DNA from: Methylobacterium mesophilicum
Lineage (GTDB): Bacteria > Pseudomonadota > Alphaproteobacteria > Rhizobiales > Beijerinckiaceae
Assembly: GCF_022179445.1 (NCBI RefSeq)
Contig: NZ_BPQU01000015.1
Coordinates: 62,001 to 126,000 of the forward strand
Length of the DNA: 64,000 bases
Direction: 5' to 3'
Part shown: positions 30,021 through 40,552 of the stretch, in pieces
Position numbering within the stretch: the stretch's first letter is position 1
How the letters are laid out: each line of letters opens with the position of its first letter
Notes under the pieces: model-generated
Seen by the model: the letters and a program-made list of their open reading frames with translations, nothing else
Database searches by the model: none
What the model was told of the DNA's origin: nothing
Translations under genes and position numbers: made by a program

Positions 30021-30058
30021 TATTCCGGGGCGCCGAAGGCGAGCCCGCAACGCCGGGG
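30021..30058. repeat. family B repeat, partial copy
   Basis: ATTCCGGGGCGCCGAAGGCG then AGCCCGCAACGCCGGG matches only the left arm of family B, so it is truncated. Confidence 0.6.
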
Positions 30059-30112
30059 GCCCACACGTTCCGATCGCAGCCGCATCCATACCATGGCCGC
30101 AGAAGCCGCAAG

Positions 30113-30211
30113 TCCCCTCTCCCGTGCGGGAGAGGGTTGGGGTGAGGGATGCGCCCTATCCGGACAAACCTGTCCCCTCACCCTGTCCCTCTCCCGCACG
30201 GGAGAGGGGAC
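30113..30211. repeat. family A palindromic repeat, copy A3
   Basis: CCCTCTCCCGTGCGGGAGAG with GGGGTGAGGGATG at the left, CCCTCACCC and CCCTCTCCCGCACGGGAGAG at the right; nearly identical to A1. Confidence 0.9.
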
Positions 30212-30376
30212 CCGCGCGTCATCCTGTGCCCAAGTGTCCCGGCCCGAAGTGTGAATCCGGCAGCCCGTGCGGCAGAGGGTGCGCGGAGCGACCTGTAACT
30301 GCGCCTGCGCCTCAAACCTGTGCAGGGCCGTCGTTGGGAATGACGTGGCGAATGTTCGGCCGTCCCCGAAAATCCC

Positions 30377-31141
30377 TCAGCGCGTCGCCGCGCCCGCCCC
30401 CAGCATCCCGGCGGCCTGGCGCAGGACCGCGTCGTCCTGCGGGCCGCTCAGCGCGTAGGCGGTGTCGCCGGCATTCCAGGACAGGAGCGTGCCGTCGTCC
30501 GAGCCGGTGAGCGCCGCCGGGCCGCCGCGCAGGCCGCGGGTGGCGAACAGCGAGGCCTCGCCCATCGAACCGGCCTCGAAGGCGATCTCGATGCCCGTGC
30601 CGTGGCGGCCGGGGAAGATCTGGATGTCGCGCACCTGCCAGCCCGCCGGGAGCGGCGGCAGGTCGATGCCGGTGACCGATTGGAGGCGGGCCCGGTCGTA
30701 GACCGGGTGCTCGCCCTGGCTGGAGATGCTCTTGCGCAGCTGCGCCACGGCGCGGGCCTGGCGGGCGTCGGCGATCAGGGCCGGATCGGGGGTCGCGGCC
30801 AGGGTGTCGGGCACGCCGAACCGGCCGATCTCGTCGTGGGCGAGCCAGCCCGCGCCGACCAGGACCACGATGGCGGCGGCGCGCTTGAGCCGCGCGCCGA
30901 CCCGGCGCCAGCGCTGGTTGCGGTCGAAGCGGCGGGCCAGGACGAGGGTGCGGTCGGGCCCCGGCCCGGGCATGCGCCCGAAGGCGGCCCTGAGGGCGTC
31001 GCGGTCGTGCAGGTCGGCCATCACCTGGGCGGCGGCCCCGGGATGGGCGGCCAGGTGCGCCTCGACGTCGAGACGGCGCATCGGGTCGATCTGCCCGTCG
31101 ACGAAAGCGATGAGGTCGTCGTCTGTTATCGGATCCATCAT
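30377..31141 (-). CDS. membrane anti-sigma factor
   Basis: 254 residues. The N-terminal about 75 residues (TDDDLIAFVDGQIDPMRRLD, then EAHLAAHPGAAAQ) are a typical anti-sigma domain without the HxxxCxxC zinc motif. One membrane span follows at about residues 87-105 (AAAIVVLVGAGWLAH), then a periplasmic domain (DLPPLPAGWQVRDIQIFPGR). It lies 96 bp after the ECF sigma gene on the same strand and should hold that sigma factor inactive until an envelope signal releases it. What the periplasmic part senses is unknown; the neighbouring exported peroxidase hints at oxidative stress. Confidence 0.85.
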   Translation of the reverse strand: MMDPITDDDLIAFVDGQIDPMRRLDVEAHLAAHPGAAAQVMADLHDRDALRAAFGRMPGPGPDRTLVLARRFDRNQRWRRVGARLKRAAAIVVLVGAGWLAHDEIGRFGVPDTLAATPDPALIADARQARAVAQLRKSISSQGEHPVYDRARLQSVTGIDLPPLPAGWQVRDIQIFPGRHGTGIEIAFEAGSMGEASLFATRGLRGGPAALTGSDDGTLLSWNAGDTAYALSGPQDDAVLRQAAGMLGAGAATR

Positions 31142-31237
31142 CGGTGAAGTCCTCGGTTCCAGCGTGCCGCCGGGGCGGATCCGCCGGTCGTCATCGTCTC
31201 TGTTCCGGCCCTGCGCGGCCGGTCCGGGTCGAATGCC

Positions 31238-31861
31238 TCAGGCATCTCCGGCGGCGCGCTTCATCGGCGGCCGGTCCCGGGTCTGGTCGGAGGCGACGAG
31301 GCGCAGGCCCGGGAAGGTGCCGCGCCGGACATCCGGCCGGTTCGTTTCGGGCTCGGCCTCGGTCGTGCCCCGGGCGCCGTCCTCGAAGGCGCGCAACGCC
31401 GCCCGGCCGCGGCCGAGGCGGGACATCAGCGTGCCGATCGGGATCCCCAGCACCGCGGCGGCGTCGGCGTAGGCCATGCCCTCCAGGGTCACGAGGTGCA
31501 GGGCGGCGCGCTGCTCCTCCGGCAGGGTCAGGAAGGCCTGCCGGATCTGGGCGAGGCGGACCCGGCCCTCCTGGGCGGGGGGCGCCATGTCCTCGCTCAT
31601 CCGCACGAGTGCGTCGGCGTGCCGCGCCTCGACCTGGCGGCGGCGCTGCTCGTCGATGAAGGCGTTGTGCAGCACCGTCATCATCCAGGTGCGCAGGTTG
31701 GTGTTGGGGCGCAGGGACCCCTGCATCTCCAGGGCGCGCACCAGGGTATCGTGCACGAGGTCGTCCGCCCGCAGCGCGTCGCGGGTCAGCGAACGGGCGT
31801 AGCGCCGCAGGGGCACCAGCAGATCGACGATGTCCGGATGCTTGAGCTTGTCTGACGCCAT
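31238..31861 (-). CDS. ECF-type RNA polymerase sigma factor
   Basis: 207 residues. Region 2 is DIVDLLVPLRRYARSLTRDA to NLRTWMMTVLHNAFIDEQRR and region 4 is RQAFLTLPEEQRAALHLVTL to GIPIGTLMSRLGRGRAALR. A variable tail of about 40 residues (after FEDGARGTTEAEPE) is longer than in many ECF factors. It would direct RNA polymerase to a stress regulon, held in check by the anti-sigma gene that follows. It starts 44 bp after the exported peroxidase gene on the same strand. I did not find a clear ECF promoter copy (GGAAC/CGTT) upstream. Confidence 0.93.
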   Translation of the reverse strand: MASDKLKHPDIVDLLVPLRRYARSLTRDALRADDLVHDTLVRALEMQGSLRPNTNLRTWMMTVLHNAFIDEQRRRQVEARHADALVRMSEDMAPPAQEGRVRLAQIRQAFLTLPEEQRAALHLVTLEGMAYADAAAVLGIPIGTLMSRLGRGRAALRAFEDGARGTTEAEPETNRPDVRRGTFPGLRLVASDQTRDRPPMKRAAGDA

Positions 31862-31905
31862 AGGGTGTGAACGCGGGGTCCCGGGCGTTTAATCCCGGGC
31901 GCCGA

Positions 31906-32460
<555 letters not shown>

Positions 32461-32532
32461 GGCGGCCTCGCACGGTCACGGGCACTCGCACGCCCACACG
32501 GAACCTAGCGCGCGTCGGGCAGATCCCAACAA

Positions 32533-32589
32533 CCGGGATCCCGAAGGGCCTGCGGCCCTTTGGCGGGGTTCCGGGGCGCGCAGCCCCGC
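32533..32589. repeat. family D repeat, partial copy (D3)
   Basis: GGGATCCCGAAGGGCCTGCG, GCCCTTTGGCGGGGTTCCGG then GGCGCGCAGCCCCGC: two hairpins resembling the left half of the D2 element at 55843. It lies between the chemoreceptor 3' end and the peroxidase 5' end. Confidence 0.6.
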
Positions 32590-32596
32590 GCTTCGC

Positions 32597-34288
32597 TTAC
32601 GCCGCTCGCACCGTGTCGAGGAAGCGATGGACCTCCGCGTCGAGACGCTCGGCCTGGACCGAGAGTTCGGAGGCCGAGCCGAGCACCTGCACGGCGGCGG
32701 CTCCGGCGCCCTCGGCGGCGCTGGCGACCCCGGCGATGTTGGCCGTGACCTCGCCCGCCCCGGTCGCGGCCTGGCCGACGTTCCGGACGATCTCCTGGGT
32801 GGCCGAGCCCTGCTCCTCGATCGCGGCGGCGATTCCGGTGGACAGCCCGCTCATCTCGGTGATGCGGCCGACGATGATCCCGATCGCGTCCACCGTCTCC
32901 CCGGTCCAGGACTGGATCTCGCCGATCTGCCGGGCGATCTCGCCGGTGGCCTTGGCGGTCTGGCCGGCCAGCTCCTTCACCTCCGTGGCGACCACCGCGA
33001 AGCCGCGGCCCGCCTCGCCGGCCCGGGCGGCCTCGATCGTGGCGTTGAGCGCCAGCAGGTTGGTCTGGCCGGCGATGCCGCTGATCAGATCGACCACGGC
33101 GCCGATCTTCACCGCCCCGTCGCGCAGGTTGCGCACGAGGTCGGCGGATTTCCCGGCCTCCAGCACGGCGGCGTCGGCGAGGTCGGCCGAGGCCTGCACC
33201 TGCCGGCCGATCTCGTTGACGGAGACGCCGAGTTCCTCGGCCGCCGCCGCCACGGTGTTGACGTTGGAGGCCGCCTGCTCGGCCGCCGTCGCCACATGGG
33301 TCGACTGGCTGGCGGTCTCGGCCGCCGCGGCGCTCATGGTCTCCGCGGTGGCTTTCAGGCTCGCCGCGGCGGTGGCGACGGCGCGGATGATGCCGCCGAC
33401 GGCGCCCTCGAAGCTGGCGGCCAGATCGCGCATCGCCGTCTTGCGCTGCGCCTCCTGGCCGATCCGGGCCTGGGCGGCCTCCGCCTCCAGGACCTTCGTC
33501 CGAGCGAGCCCGTCCCGGAACACCTGCACGGCGCCGGCCATGGCGCCGATCTCGTCGCGGCGCCCGACGCCGGGGATCTCCACGGAGAGGTCGTCGGCGG
33601 CGAGCCGGGTCATGGCCTGGGCCATCCGGTTGATCGGCTTGCCGATGCCGTGATGTAGGAGCAGGGACCCGATCAGGGCGGTGACCACCACCGCGCCGAG
33701 GCCGATCAGGTTGGCCATCCGCGCCGCCGAGACGGCCGCCGCCGAGGCGGCGCTCCGGTCCTTCAGCAGATCCTGCTCGACCTGCGCGATCTCGGCCGCC
33801 TTGGCGCGCACGGCATCCATCGCCGCCTTGCCGACGCCCGAGCCTTCGAGCCGGCGCGCGTCCTCCCGGGTCGCCGGGTCCTTCATCAGGGCGAGTTCGC
33901 GGTCCGCCACCGCGTCGCTCCAGCGCTCGGCCAGGGCCTTCAGCTCCAGGAGGCGCCGGGGCTGCGTGGGATTGTTGGCGGTGAGCTTGCGCGCCGCGTC
34001 CCAGGACGCCGCGAAGGCCTTCCGCCCGGCCTGCTCGGGCTCGAGGAAGAGCGGCTCGGCGGAGATCAGGTACCCCCGCAGGGCAGTCTCCCGGTCGATC
34101 ATGGCGACCACCATCCGGTCGACCTCGGCCAGCACCTCGTGGGTGTGCACGGTCCAGGCCTCGGTGTCCTCGATCAACCCGATATTGCGGAGCGAGACCG
34201 CCGAGGCGCCGGCGGTGATCGCCAGCATCAGGGCCATGACCAGCGCGATCTTCACGCCGGTCCTGAGATCGATCAGACGAAAACCCAT
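32597..34288 (-). CDS. methyl-accepting chemotaxis protein with CHASE3-like sensor
   Basis: 563 residues. The first membrane span lies at about residues 12-33 ([20 protein letters not shown]) and the second at about 200-217 ([20 protein letters not shown]). Between them is a helical periplasmic domain with the CHASE3-like [25 protein letters not shown] domain follows ([20 protein letters not shown]), then the signalling hairpin with [20 protein letters not shown] at its tip. It relays an unknown signal to CheA. There is no C-terminal CheR-binding pentapeptide. It stands alone behind an unusually AT-rich leader. Confidence 0.94.
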   Translation of the reverse strand: MGFRLIDLRTGVKIALVMALMLAITAGASAVSLRNIGLIEDTEAWTVHTHEVLAEVDRMVVAMIDRETALRGYLISAEPLFLEPEQAGRKAFAASWDAARKLTANNPTQPRRLLELKALAERWSDAVADRELALMKDPATREDARRLEGSGVGKAAMDAVRAKAAEIAQVEQDLLKDRSAASAAAVSAARMANLIGLGAVVVTALIGSLLLHHGIGKPINRMAQAMTRLAADDLSVEIPGVGRRDEIGAMAGAVQVFRDGLARTKVLEAEAAQARIGQEAQRKTAMRDLAASFEGAVGGIIRAVATAAASLKATAETMSAAAAETASQSTHVATAAEQAASNVNTVAAAAEELGVSVNEIGRQVQASADLADAAVLEAGKSADLVRNLRDGAVKIGAVVDLISGIAGQTNLLALNATIEAARAGEAGRGFAVVATEVKELAGQTAKATGEIARQIGEIQSWTGETVDAIGIIVGRITEMSGLSTGIAAAIEEQGSATQEIVRNVGQAATGAGEVTANIAGVASAAEGAGAAAVQVLGSASELSVQAERLDAEVHRFLDTVRAA

Positions 34289-34543
34289 GGCCCGTCCTTC
34301 GGGGAAGAATCACCGGGCCCGATCGGCCCGCGGTCGACGCGCCGGGATACAACATCTCCGTGAAATATCTCTTACGCCGCGACTTTTTTGATTAAAAAGC
34401 GATACTTAGCCAGTTAATACACCCTCCAGATTGAAATATATTCAGTCGCACCGCGTCCAATCATCTTGATATGACTTCGCACAGAGCCGGGGGCAATACG
34501 GGTATTGCGCCATGCCATCCGCGATCGACCAGTCTTGCCCCAG
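34289..34543. promoter_or_regulatory. AT-rich leader upstream of the chemoreceptor gene
   Basis: About 255 bp; bases 34345-34480 are strikingly AT-rich for this genome, with CTTTTTTGATTAAAAAG (34382-34398, nearly palindromic) and GAAATATATTC (34433-34443). It must hold the chemoreceptor promoter and could be a target for an H-NS-like protein such as MucR. Confidence 0.45.
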
Positions 34544-35719
34544 CTATTGATACGCGTCCCGCAGGTTCAGGGTGCAGGCGTGGCCGATGGTCCCGTAGGT
34601 CTCGGCGAGCCAGGTCCGGGCGGCGCCGCGGCCCTTGTCGCGCAGGCGCTTGAACACGGTCCAGCGGGCGTCGAGCTTGGAGGCGGCGTTGTAATCCTCC
34701 AGCGCGTCGGTCCCGTCGATCCGGTGTACCAGGACCCGCTGGTAGCCGCCCTGGCCCAGGGTGCCGTCCTCGATCAGGCCGTCGAGGAAGTCGATCGCCC
34801 GCAATTCCCGCATCAGGTTGGCGTTGAAGGTGATCTCGTTGAGCCGGTCGCGGATCTCGTTCTCCGTGCGTGGGGTCTCGCGCCGCTCGACCGGGTTGAT
34901 CTGGACCAGCACGATGTCCCGGGTCCGGGCGCCCCGGTGCAGCGGGTAGAGCGGCGGGTTGCCGAGGTAGCCGCCGTCCCAATAGGGCACGCCGTCAATC
35001 TCCACCGCCTGGAACACCGTCGGCAGGCAGGCCGAGGCCATCAGGTGATCGACGGTCAGGCGCTCGCGCTCGAACACCGCGAGCTTGCCGGTCCAGACAT
35101 TGGTGGCCGAGACGAACAGGCCGGCGGTCTCGGACTCCCGCAGGCGCTCGAAGTCCACCTGCGCGGCCAGCGCCTTGCGCAGCGGGTTGATGTTGAGCGG
35201 GTTCGACACGTAGGGGCTGGGCGAGAGCATCTTGGACCAGAACTCGGCCACCGGGTTGCCCTTCCACAGGCTGAACAGCCCGCTGACGAAGTTGCGCTGG
35301 GCCGGGCCGAGGTCGCCGTCGAGGCTGACCTCGCGCCAGAACCGCTCGAGCCCCTCCCGGGCGCCGTCCGGGCCGCCCTTCAGCCAGCCGTCGACCATCA
35401 CGACGGCGTTCATCGCCCCGGCGCTCGCCCCGGTCAGCGCCTCGAAGGCCAGGCGGCCGTCCTCGATCAGGGCATCGAGCACGCCCCAGGTGAAGGCGCC
35501 GTGCGCGCCCCCGCCCTGCAGGGCCAGGGCGACCGGCTTCTCGGCCCGGGGGCCCGCCAGGATCCGGTTCGGCGAGTGGGCGGGCGTGGGCTCGATCCCG
35601 TCCGAGACAGGGATTCCGGACGAAGGGTCGGGCAAGGTTTCCGGCAAGGTTTCCGGCAAGATTTCCGGAACGACGGTCACCGGGTTGTGCGGCTCACCGC
35701 CGTGGGGATGCTCGCGCAT
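34544..35719 (-). CDS. patatin-like phospholipase with DUF3734 C-terminus
   Basis: 391 residues; the ATG at 35719 follows GGAGG. The patatin core has the oxyanion loop LALQGGGAHGAFTWGVLDAL, the nucleophile elbow LTGASAGAMNAVVM and the catalytic Asp in YWDGGYLGNPPLY, so the Ser-Asp dyad is intact. The end (LVHRIDGTDALEDYNAASKL, then DARWTVFKRLRDKG) is the DUF3734 region, often seen in proteins near polyhydroxybutyrate genes. The N-terminal 40 residues contain a short tandem repeat (ILPETLPETLP) from a 12-bp DNA repeat at about 35635-35670. It is divergent from ispG. Confidence 0.9.
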   Translation of the reverse strand: MREHPHGGEPHNPVTVVPEILPETLPETLPDPSSGIPVSDGIEPTPAHSPNRILAGPRAEKPVALALQGGGAHGAFTWGVLDALIEDGRLAFEALTGASAGAMNAVVMVDGWLKGGPDGAREGLERFWREVSLDGDLGPAQRNFVSGLFSLWKGNPVAEFWSKMLSPSPYVSNPLNINPLRKALAAQVDFERLRESETAGLFVSATNVWTGKLAVFERERLTVDHLMASACLPTVFQAVEIDGVPYWDGGYLGNPPLYPLHRGARTRDIVLVQINPVERRETPRTENEIRDRLNEITFNANLMRELRAIDFLDGLIEDGTLGQGGYQRVLVHRIDGTDALEDYNAASKLDARWTVFKRLRDKGRGAARTWLAETYGTIGHACTLNLRDAYQ

Positions 35720-36068
35720 GTCGGCCTCCAATAAGGGCTCCCTACATGGGATGGTGCACTGCAACATCAACCATCCCGGGGGCTGGCGGCGCGGTGACGG
35801 GCGGCGCGCGGCGCGCGATTCCGGCAACAGGGGCGGACGAAAACCGGTGTCGGCCGCGCGGCAAACTCGACATCCGCATCCGGATACGACATGACAACCG
35901 CGATGCTGTCATGCGTGGCGTCTGCTTGACGCCGCGCGGCGTCGTCCGCAGCTAACCGCGGTCGGCCCGCAGCCCCGAAGCTCCGGCGAGGCGCGCGCCG
36001 CGAGATGCCCGGCCAGCCCGTTTCAGGGCTCCGGCGCTCCGCACAGTGCGCGCCCGCGAAGGTCCACG
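35720..36068. promoter_or_regulatory. divergent patatin/ispG promoter region
   Basis: 349 bp without a credible gene. Near the patatin start GGGATGG (35748-35754) and CCATCCC (35771-35777) form an inverted repeat around TGCACTGCA (35755-35763). TGCA-type palindromes of this kind occur upstream of polyhydroxybutyrate and phasin genes in alphaproteobacteria, so a PhaR-like regulator is possible. Nothing clear was seen on the ispG side except GAAGG ahead of its start. Confidence 0.35.
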
Positions 36069-37400
36069 ATGGAAGTCATGGAAGCCATCCGCTCCGAAAA
36101 TCCCGCCGCGACCGCCCTGACCAGCGGGGGTCCGGAGATCGCCGGCCCAGCGCCGCGCCACCGCACGGTGGGCGTCACGGTCGGCGAGGGCGAAGGCGCG
36201 GTCACGGTCGGCGGCGGCGCCCCGATCGTCGTGCAGTCGATGACCAACACCGACACCGCCGACATCGACGGCACGGTAGCGCAGGTCGCCCAGCTCGCCC
36301 GGGTCGGCTCGGAGCTGGTCCGCATCACCGTCGACCGGGACGAGGCGGCGGCCGCGGTTCCGAAGATCCGCGAGCGGCTCGACCGGATCGGCGTCCACGT
36401 GCCGCTGATCGGCGACTTCCACTATATCGGCCACAAGCTCCTGGCCGACCACCCGGCCTGCGCCGAGGCCCTGGCGAAGTACCGGATCAACCCCGGCAAC
36501 GTCGGGTTCAAGGACAAGAAGGACACCCAGTTCTCCTCGATCATCGAGCAGGCGATCAAGTACGGCAAGACCGTCCGGATCGGCGCCAACTGGGGCTCGC
36601 TCGACGGCGAGCTGCTCACCCACCTGATGGACGAGAACGCCAAGCTGCCGCGGCCGATCGATGCCCGCGCGGTGATGCGCGAGGCGATGGTGCGCTCGGC
36701 GATCGGCTCGGCCGACCGGGCGGTGGAACTCGGCCTGCCGCAGAACAAGATCATCCTGTCGGCCAAGGTCTCGGCGGTGCAGGACCTGATCGCGGTCTAC
36801 CGCGAGGTGGCGCGCCGCTCGGATTACGCGATCCACCTGGGCCTCACCGAGGCCGGCATGGGCTCCAAGGGCCTGGTCGCGGCCTCGGCGGCGATCGGCG
36901 TGCTGCTCCAGGAGGGGATCGGCGACACGATCCGCTACTCGCTGACCCCGGAGCCCGGCGGCGACCGGAGCGTGGAGGTCAAGGCGAGCCAGGAATTGCT
37001 GCAGACCATGGGCTTCCGCACCTTCGTGCCGATGGTCGCGGCCTGCCCGGGCTGCGGCCGCACCACCTCGACCACCTTCCAGGAGCTGGCCCGGGACATC
37101 CAGAACTGGATCGTCACCTCCATGCCGGAATGGAAGAAGACCTATCCGGGGGTCGAGGGCCTGAACGTCGCCGTGATGGGCTGCATCGTCAACGGCCCGG
37201 GCGAATCGAAGCACGCCGATATCGGCATCTCCCTGCCGGGCACCGGCGAGACCCCGACCGCCCCGGTGTTCATCGACGGCAAGAAGGCGATGACGCTGCG
37301 CGGCGCCACGCTCGCCAAGGATTTCGAGACCGTCGTGATCGAGTACATCGAGCGCCGCTTCGGCCAGCAGGGCGGCGGCACGCGCACCGCGGCCGAATAG
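36069..37400 (+). CDS. ispG: 4-hydroxy-3-methylbut-2-enyl-diphosphate synthase
   Basis: 443 residues; the ATG at 36069 follows GAAGG, and an ATG at 36078 is an alternative. It performs the penultimate step of the methylerythritol-phosphate isoprenoid pathway with a 4Fe-4S cluster. Two ligand Cys are in [16 protein letters not shown] and the third is in [20 protein letters not shown]. The barrel domain begins [20 protein letters not shown]. Length is normal for Rhizobiales. It is a single gene with no other isoprenoid genes nearby, and repeat B3 follows its stop. Confidence 0.96.
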   Translation: MEVMEAIRSENPAATALTSGGPEIAGPAPRHRTVGVTVGEGEGAVTVGGGAPIVVQSMTNTDTADIDGTVAQVAQLARVGSELVRITVDRDEAAAAVPKIRERLDRIGVHVPLIGDFHYIGHKLLADHPACAEALAKYRINPGNVGFKDKKDTQFSSIIEQAIKYGKTVRIGANWGSLDGELLTHLMDENAKLPRPIDARAVMREAMVRSAIGSADRAVELGLPQNKIILSAKVSAVQDLIAVYREVARRSDYAIHLGLTEAGMGSKGLVAASAAIGVLLQEGIGDTIRYSLTPEPGGDRSVEVKASQELLQTMGFRTFVPMVAACPGCGRTTSTTFQELARDIQNWIVTSMPEWKKTYPGVEGLNVAVMGCIVNGPGESKHADIGISLPGTGETPTAPVFIDGKKAMTLRGATLAKDFETVVIEYIERRFGQQGGGTRTAAE

Positions 37401-37440
37401 CCGGACGCAGGTCGCGCAGGACGGCAGGATTAACCGCCGT

Positions 37441-37552
37441 GTCATTCCGGGGCGCCGCAGGCGAGCCCGGAACCCAGAGCCGCCGACAGCGCAAGATTTT
37501 GAACTATCGGCGGTTATGGATCCCGGGCTCCGCTTCGCGGCCCCGGGATGAC
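37441..37552. repeat. family B palindromic repeat, copy B3
   Basis: GTCATTCCGGGGCGCC and GCGAGCCCGGAACCCAGAGC at the left mirror GGATCCCGGGCTCCGCTTCG and CGGCCCCGGGATGAC at the right. It lies 40 bp past the ispG stop and could act as its terminator. Confidence 0.93.
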
Positions 37553-37849
37553 AAGGCGGGTGATTAGAAGTTCAGAGAACTCTTGAGTCCCAAGAGAATA
37601 AGTAAATTCCTCTGCCCCGGGTAGCCTCCCCCGCCGGCCCCGCTCCCACCGAAGCCCTGATCTTCGCACGGCCCCCGGTTCCCGGCCGCCTGAGGCCGTG
37701 ATAGCAAGGCCGCACGATCCCGTGAGTGGTCGGCCTGGTGGCCGGCCCGCGTGGTTCGGCGGAGTTTTCGCGTCCTCCTGCCCGGCCCTCCGGGCCCCCA
37801 TGAGCCGACCCGCGAAACGCCGGCCACGCCCGAGCCTCCGACAATCCGC
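37553..37849. promoter_or_regulatory. kup upstream region
   Basis: About 300 bp with no gene. It opens with an AT-richer patch: a hairpin CTCTTG (37580-37585) / CAAGAG (37591-37596), then AATAAGTAAATTCC. The remainder is GC-rich with a hairpin-prone CCCGGCCCTCCGGGC near 37790. The kup promoter is probably in the left half. Confidence 0.35.
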
Positions 37850-39838
37850 ATGAGCCAGACCTTCGCACCCGGCGTAGCAGCCCAGCCCGCGCCCGCGGCG
37901 TCTGACGCCGCGCCCCCGTCCGCCCCCGAGCAGGGGCCGGCCCCCGCCGGCGCCCTGGATTCCCCCGAGAAGGCCGAGACCCAGCACGGCCATGCCGGCT
38001 TCTGGACCCTGCTGGTCGGCTCGGTCGGGGTCGTCTACGGCGACATCGGCACCAGCCCGCTCTACGCCTTCCGCGAGGCGCTGGTCCCGGCCCGCACCGA
38101 CGGCATCCTGCTGCCCGAGGAAGTGATCGGCACCGTATCGCTGATCCTCTGGGCGCTGTTCCTGATCGTGACGGTCAAGTACGTCCTGATCCTGCTGCGC
38201 ATGGACAACAACGGCGAGGGCGGCATCCTCTCGCTGATGGCGCTGGCCCGGAAGGCGCTCGGCGGCTCCCGCATCGTGTTCATGCTCGGCCTGCTGGGCG
38301 CCTCGCTGTTCTACGGCGACGCGGTGATCACCCCGGCGATCTCGGTGCTCTCGGCCGTGGAGGGGCTGAAGCTCGTCACCCCGGCCCTGAACGACTACGT
38401 GCTGCCGATCACGGTGACGATCATCGTCGCCCTGTTCCTGGTGCAGAACCGCGGCACCGCCAAGGTCGCGGCCTTCTTCGGGCCGATGACCGTGGTGTGG
38501 TTCGTCGCCATGGCGCTCGCCGCCCTGCCGCATATCGGCCTGCACACGGAGGTGTTCCGCGCGGTCAACCCCTGGTACGCGGTGCATTACCTGCTCGGCC
38601 ACGGCACCGGGGCGCTGGTGGCGCTCGGCGCGGTGTTCCTGGCGGTGACCGGCGCCGAGGCCCTGTTCGCCGATCTCGGGCATTTCGGCCGCAAGCCGAT
38701 CCAGGTGGCCTGGGTCTGCCTGGTCTTCCCGGCGCTCGCCCTGAACTACCTGGGCCAGGCGGCCCTGGTGCTGGAGAAGCCCGACACCGCCGACCCGTTC
38801 TTCCAGCTCGTCCCGGCCTGGGGCCTGCTGCCGATGGTGGTGCTGGCGACGCTGGCCACCGTGGTGGCGAGCCAGGCGGTGATCACCGGCGCCTTCTCGT
38901 TGTCCCGGCAGGCGATCCAGCTCGGCCTGCTGCCGCGGCTCGAGATCCGCCACACCTCCGAATCGCATGCCGGGCAGATCTACCTGCCGCAGATCAACGG
39001 GCTGCTGATGGTCGGCGTCGTGCTGCTGGCGGTGCTGTTCAAGACCTCCTCGTCGCTCGCCTCGGCCTACGGCATCGCGGTGACCGGAACGATGCTGCTC
39101 ACCGCCTCGATGACCTTCCTGGTGATCTGGCGGATGTGGGGCTGGTCGCCGGTGGCCGCCGCCCTGGTGATGCTGCCGTTCATCGTGGTCGAGTTCCTGT
39201 TCCTGCTCTCCAACCTGATCAAGGTGGTCGAGGGCGGCTACGTGCCCCTGATCCTGGCCGGCGGCCTCGTCATCCTGATGTGGACCTGGGTGCGCGGGGT
39301 CACGATCCTGTTCAACAAGACCCGCAAGACCGACGTGCCCTTGGTCGAGCTGGTCGGCATGCTGGAGAAGAGCCCGCCCCACCACGTGCGCGGCACCGCG
39401 GTGTTCCTGACGAGCGACCCCGAGATCGCCCCGGCCGCCCTGCTGCACAACCTGAAGCACAACAAGGTGCTGCACGAGAAGAACGTGATCCTCACGGTCG
39501 AGACGGTGGACACGCCGCGCTCGAAGGAGGCCGACAAGGTCCGGATCGAGCCGGTGGGTCCGCACTTCTTCAAGGTGGTGATGAAGTTCGGCTACATGGA
39601 GACGCCGAACATCCCCAAGACCCTGGTGCTGCTGCGCCGCCAGGGCTTCAAGTTCGACATCATGGCGACGTCGTTCTTCCTGTCCCGCCGCTCGATCCGC
39701 CCGGCCACCCATTCGGGCATGCCGCTCTGGCAGGACCGCATCTTCATCACGCTCGCCAAGAACGCCAACGACGCGACGGACTTCTTCCAGATCCCCACCG
39801 GGCGGGTGGTCGAGGTCGGGACGCAGGTGACGGTGTAA
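37850..39838 (+). CDS. kup: Kup-family potassium uptake protein
   Basis: 662 residues from the ATG at 37850, which gives a Pro/Ala-rich cytoplasmic N-tail of about 48 residues. The family signature [19 protein letters not shown] opens the first span; about 12 membrane segments follow, with [19 protein letters not shown] and [17 protein letters not shown] cytoplasmic domain of about 170 residues ends at VEVGTQVTV. Kup takes up K+ with H+ symport. There is no adjacent regulator; the vapBC locus follows 65 bp later. Confidence 0.95.
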   Translation: MSQTFAPGVAAQPAPAASDAAPPSAPEQGPAPAGALDSPEKAETQHGHAGFWTLLVGSVGVVYGDIGTSPLYAFREALVPARTDGILLPEEVIGTVSLILWALFLIVTVKYVLILLRMDNNGEGGILSLMALARKALGGSRIVFMLGLLGASLFYGDAVITPAISVLSAVEGLKLVTPALNDYVLPITVTIIVALFLVQNRGTAKVAAFFGPMTVVWFVAMALAALPHIGLHTEVFRAVNPWYAVHYLLGHGTGALVALGAVFLAVTGAEALFADLGHFGRKPIQVAWVCLVFPALALNYLGQAALVLEKPDTADPFFQLVPAWGLLPMVVLATLATVVASQAVITGAFSLSRQAIQLGLLPRLEIRHTSESHAGQIYLPQINGLLMVGVVLLAVLFKTSSSLASAYGIAVTGTMLLTASMTFLVIWRMWGWSPVAAALVMLPFIVVEFLFLLSNLIKVVEGGYVPLILAGGLVILMWTWVRGVTILFNKTRKTDVPLVELVGMLEKSPPHHVRGTAVFLTSDPEIAPAALLHNLKHNKVLHEKNVILTVETVDTPRSKEADKVRIEPVGPHFFKVVMKFGYMETPNIPKTLVLLRRQGFKFDIMATSFFLSRRSIRPATHSGMPLWQDRIFITLAKNANDATDFFQIPTGRVVEVGTQVTV

Positions 39839-39851
39839 CGCCGTCGGCTGG

Positions 39852-39879
39852 TGTAGATCCGCGCGAGCGATTATCTACA
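39852..39879. promoter_or_regulatory. probable vapB operator
   Basis: TGTAGAT (39852-39858) and ATCTACA (39873-39879) form a perfect 7-bp inverted repeat with a 14-bp spacer, 24 bp before the antitoxin start; spacing suits autorepression by a VapB dimer pair. Confidence 0.6.
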
Positions 39880-39903
39880 TCGCTCTGTCGAGGGCGAACG
39901 GCC

Positions 39904-40149
39904 GTGCCGATCAACGTCAACAATCCCGAAGCCGATGCGCTGACGCGCCGGTTCGCCACCCTGGCGGGGGTCGGCATCACCGAGGCGATCGTCATCGCCA
40001 TGCGAGAGGCGATCGCGCGCAGGCACCCGGGGGAGACGCCGCAGGCGACCGCCGCACGGCTGCGCGAGAAGCATGGAATCACCCTCAGCGAGGATGCCCG
40101 GACGCCCCTCCCGCGGGATGTCTACGACGCGATGTGGGAAAGCCGCTGA
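39904..40149 (+). CDS. vapB: VapB-family antitoxin
   Basis: 81 residues from a GTG at 39904 (VPINVNNPEADALTRRFATL). It matches the short Rv0623/PSK-type VapB antitoxins: an N-terminal ribbon with NVNNPEADALTRRFA, then helices with ITEAIVIAMREAIARRHPG and a toxin-binding tail (ARTPLPRDVYDAMW). It overlaps the toxin ATG by 1 base. A perfect inverted repeat sits just upstream. Because the toxin is frameshifted, the antitoxin may now be free of its partner. Confidence 0.85.
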   Translation: MPINVNNPEADALTRRFATLAGVGITEAIVIAMREAIARRHPGETPQATAARLREKHGITLSEDARTPLPRDVYDAMWESR

Positions 40150-40552
40150 TGTTCGTGGACGCCTCCGCGCTCGTCGCCCTGCTGGCGGACGAGCCGGAGG
40201 CCGGCCGGATCTCCGCCGCGCTCGCCTCGGCCAGCCGGTGTATGACCTCGCCGTCGCGGTCCTGGAAACGGTGCTGGCCCTCGCGCGGCCCGACAAGTTC
40301 GACATGACGGTCGAAGCCGTCGGGCCGATCGTCCTCGAATTCCTCGAAGCCCGAAGCATCGAGGTCTGCGATCTGCCGCCCGCCAACGAGACCACGGCGC
40401 TCGCTCTGTCGGCGGCGCATCGCTACCGGGCGGGCCGTCACGGCCTCAACCTCGGTGACTGTCTCCACTACGCCGCGGCCCGGCTCTTCGACGTGCCGAT
40501 CCTCGCCACGGCGGACGAGTTTCGCAGGACCGATCTGGAGACTGTCCGCTGA
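40149..40552 (+). pseudogene. vapC: frameshifted VapC PIN-domain toxin
   Basis: The ATG at 40149 gives MFVDASALVALLADEPEAGR and continues to CMTSP, then the frame is lost. From position 40254 the other frame restores VAVLETVLALARPDKFD and runs to the end (LGDCLHYAAARLFDVPILAT). Adding one base at about 40253-40254 would give a continuous 134-residue protein with PIN acidic residues at MFVDAS, LETVLA and LGDCLHY and a late ADEF. As written, translation stops in the ACA-TGA after KFD-encoding bases. It is either a real inactivation or a one-base sequencing error. Confidence 0.85.

Larger units (their letters stand above)
29889..30376. other. gene-free interval rich in repeat remnants
   Basis: 488 bp between the cdd start and the anti-sigma 3' end with no credible gene. 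It holds a half copy of family B and a full family A copy. The part next to cdd (29890-29990) must contain the salvage-operon promoter; no operator palindrome stood out. Confidence 0.6.

Noticed and set aside
35635..35670. 12-bp tandem repeat TTTCCGGCAAGG near the patatin 5' end
   Set aside because: It is in frame and simply codes for the short ETLPETLP stretch; no regulatory reading is needed.
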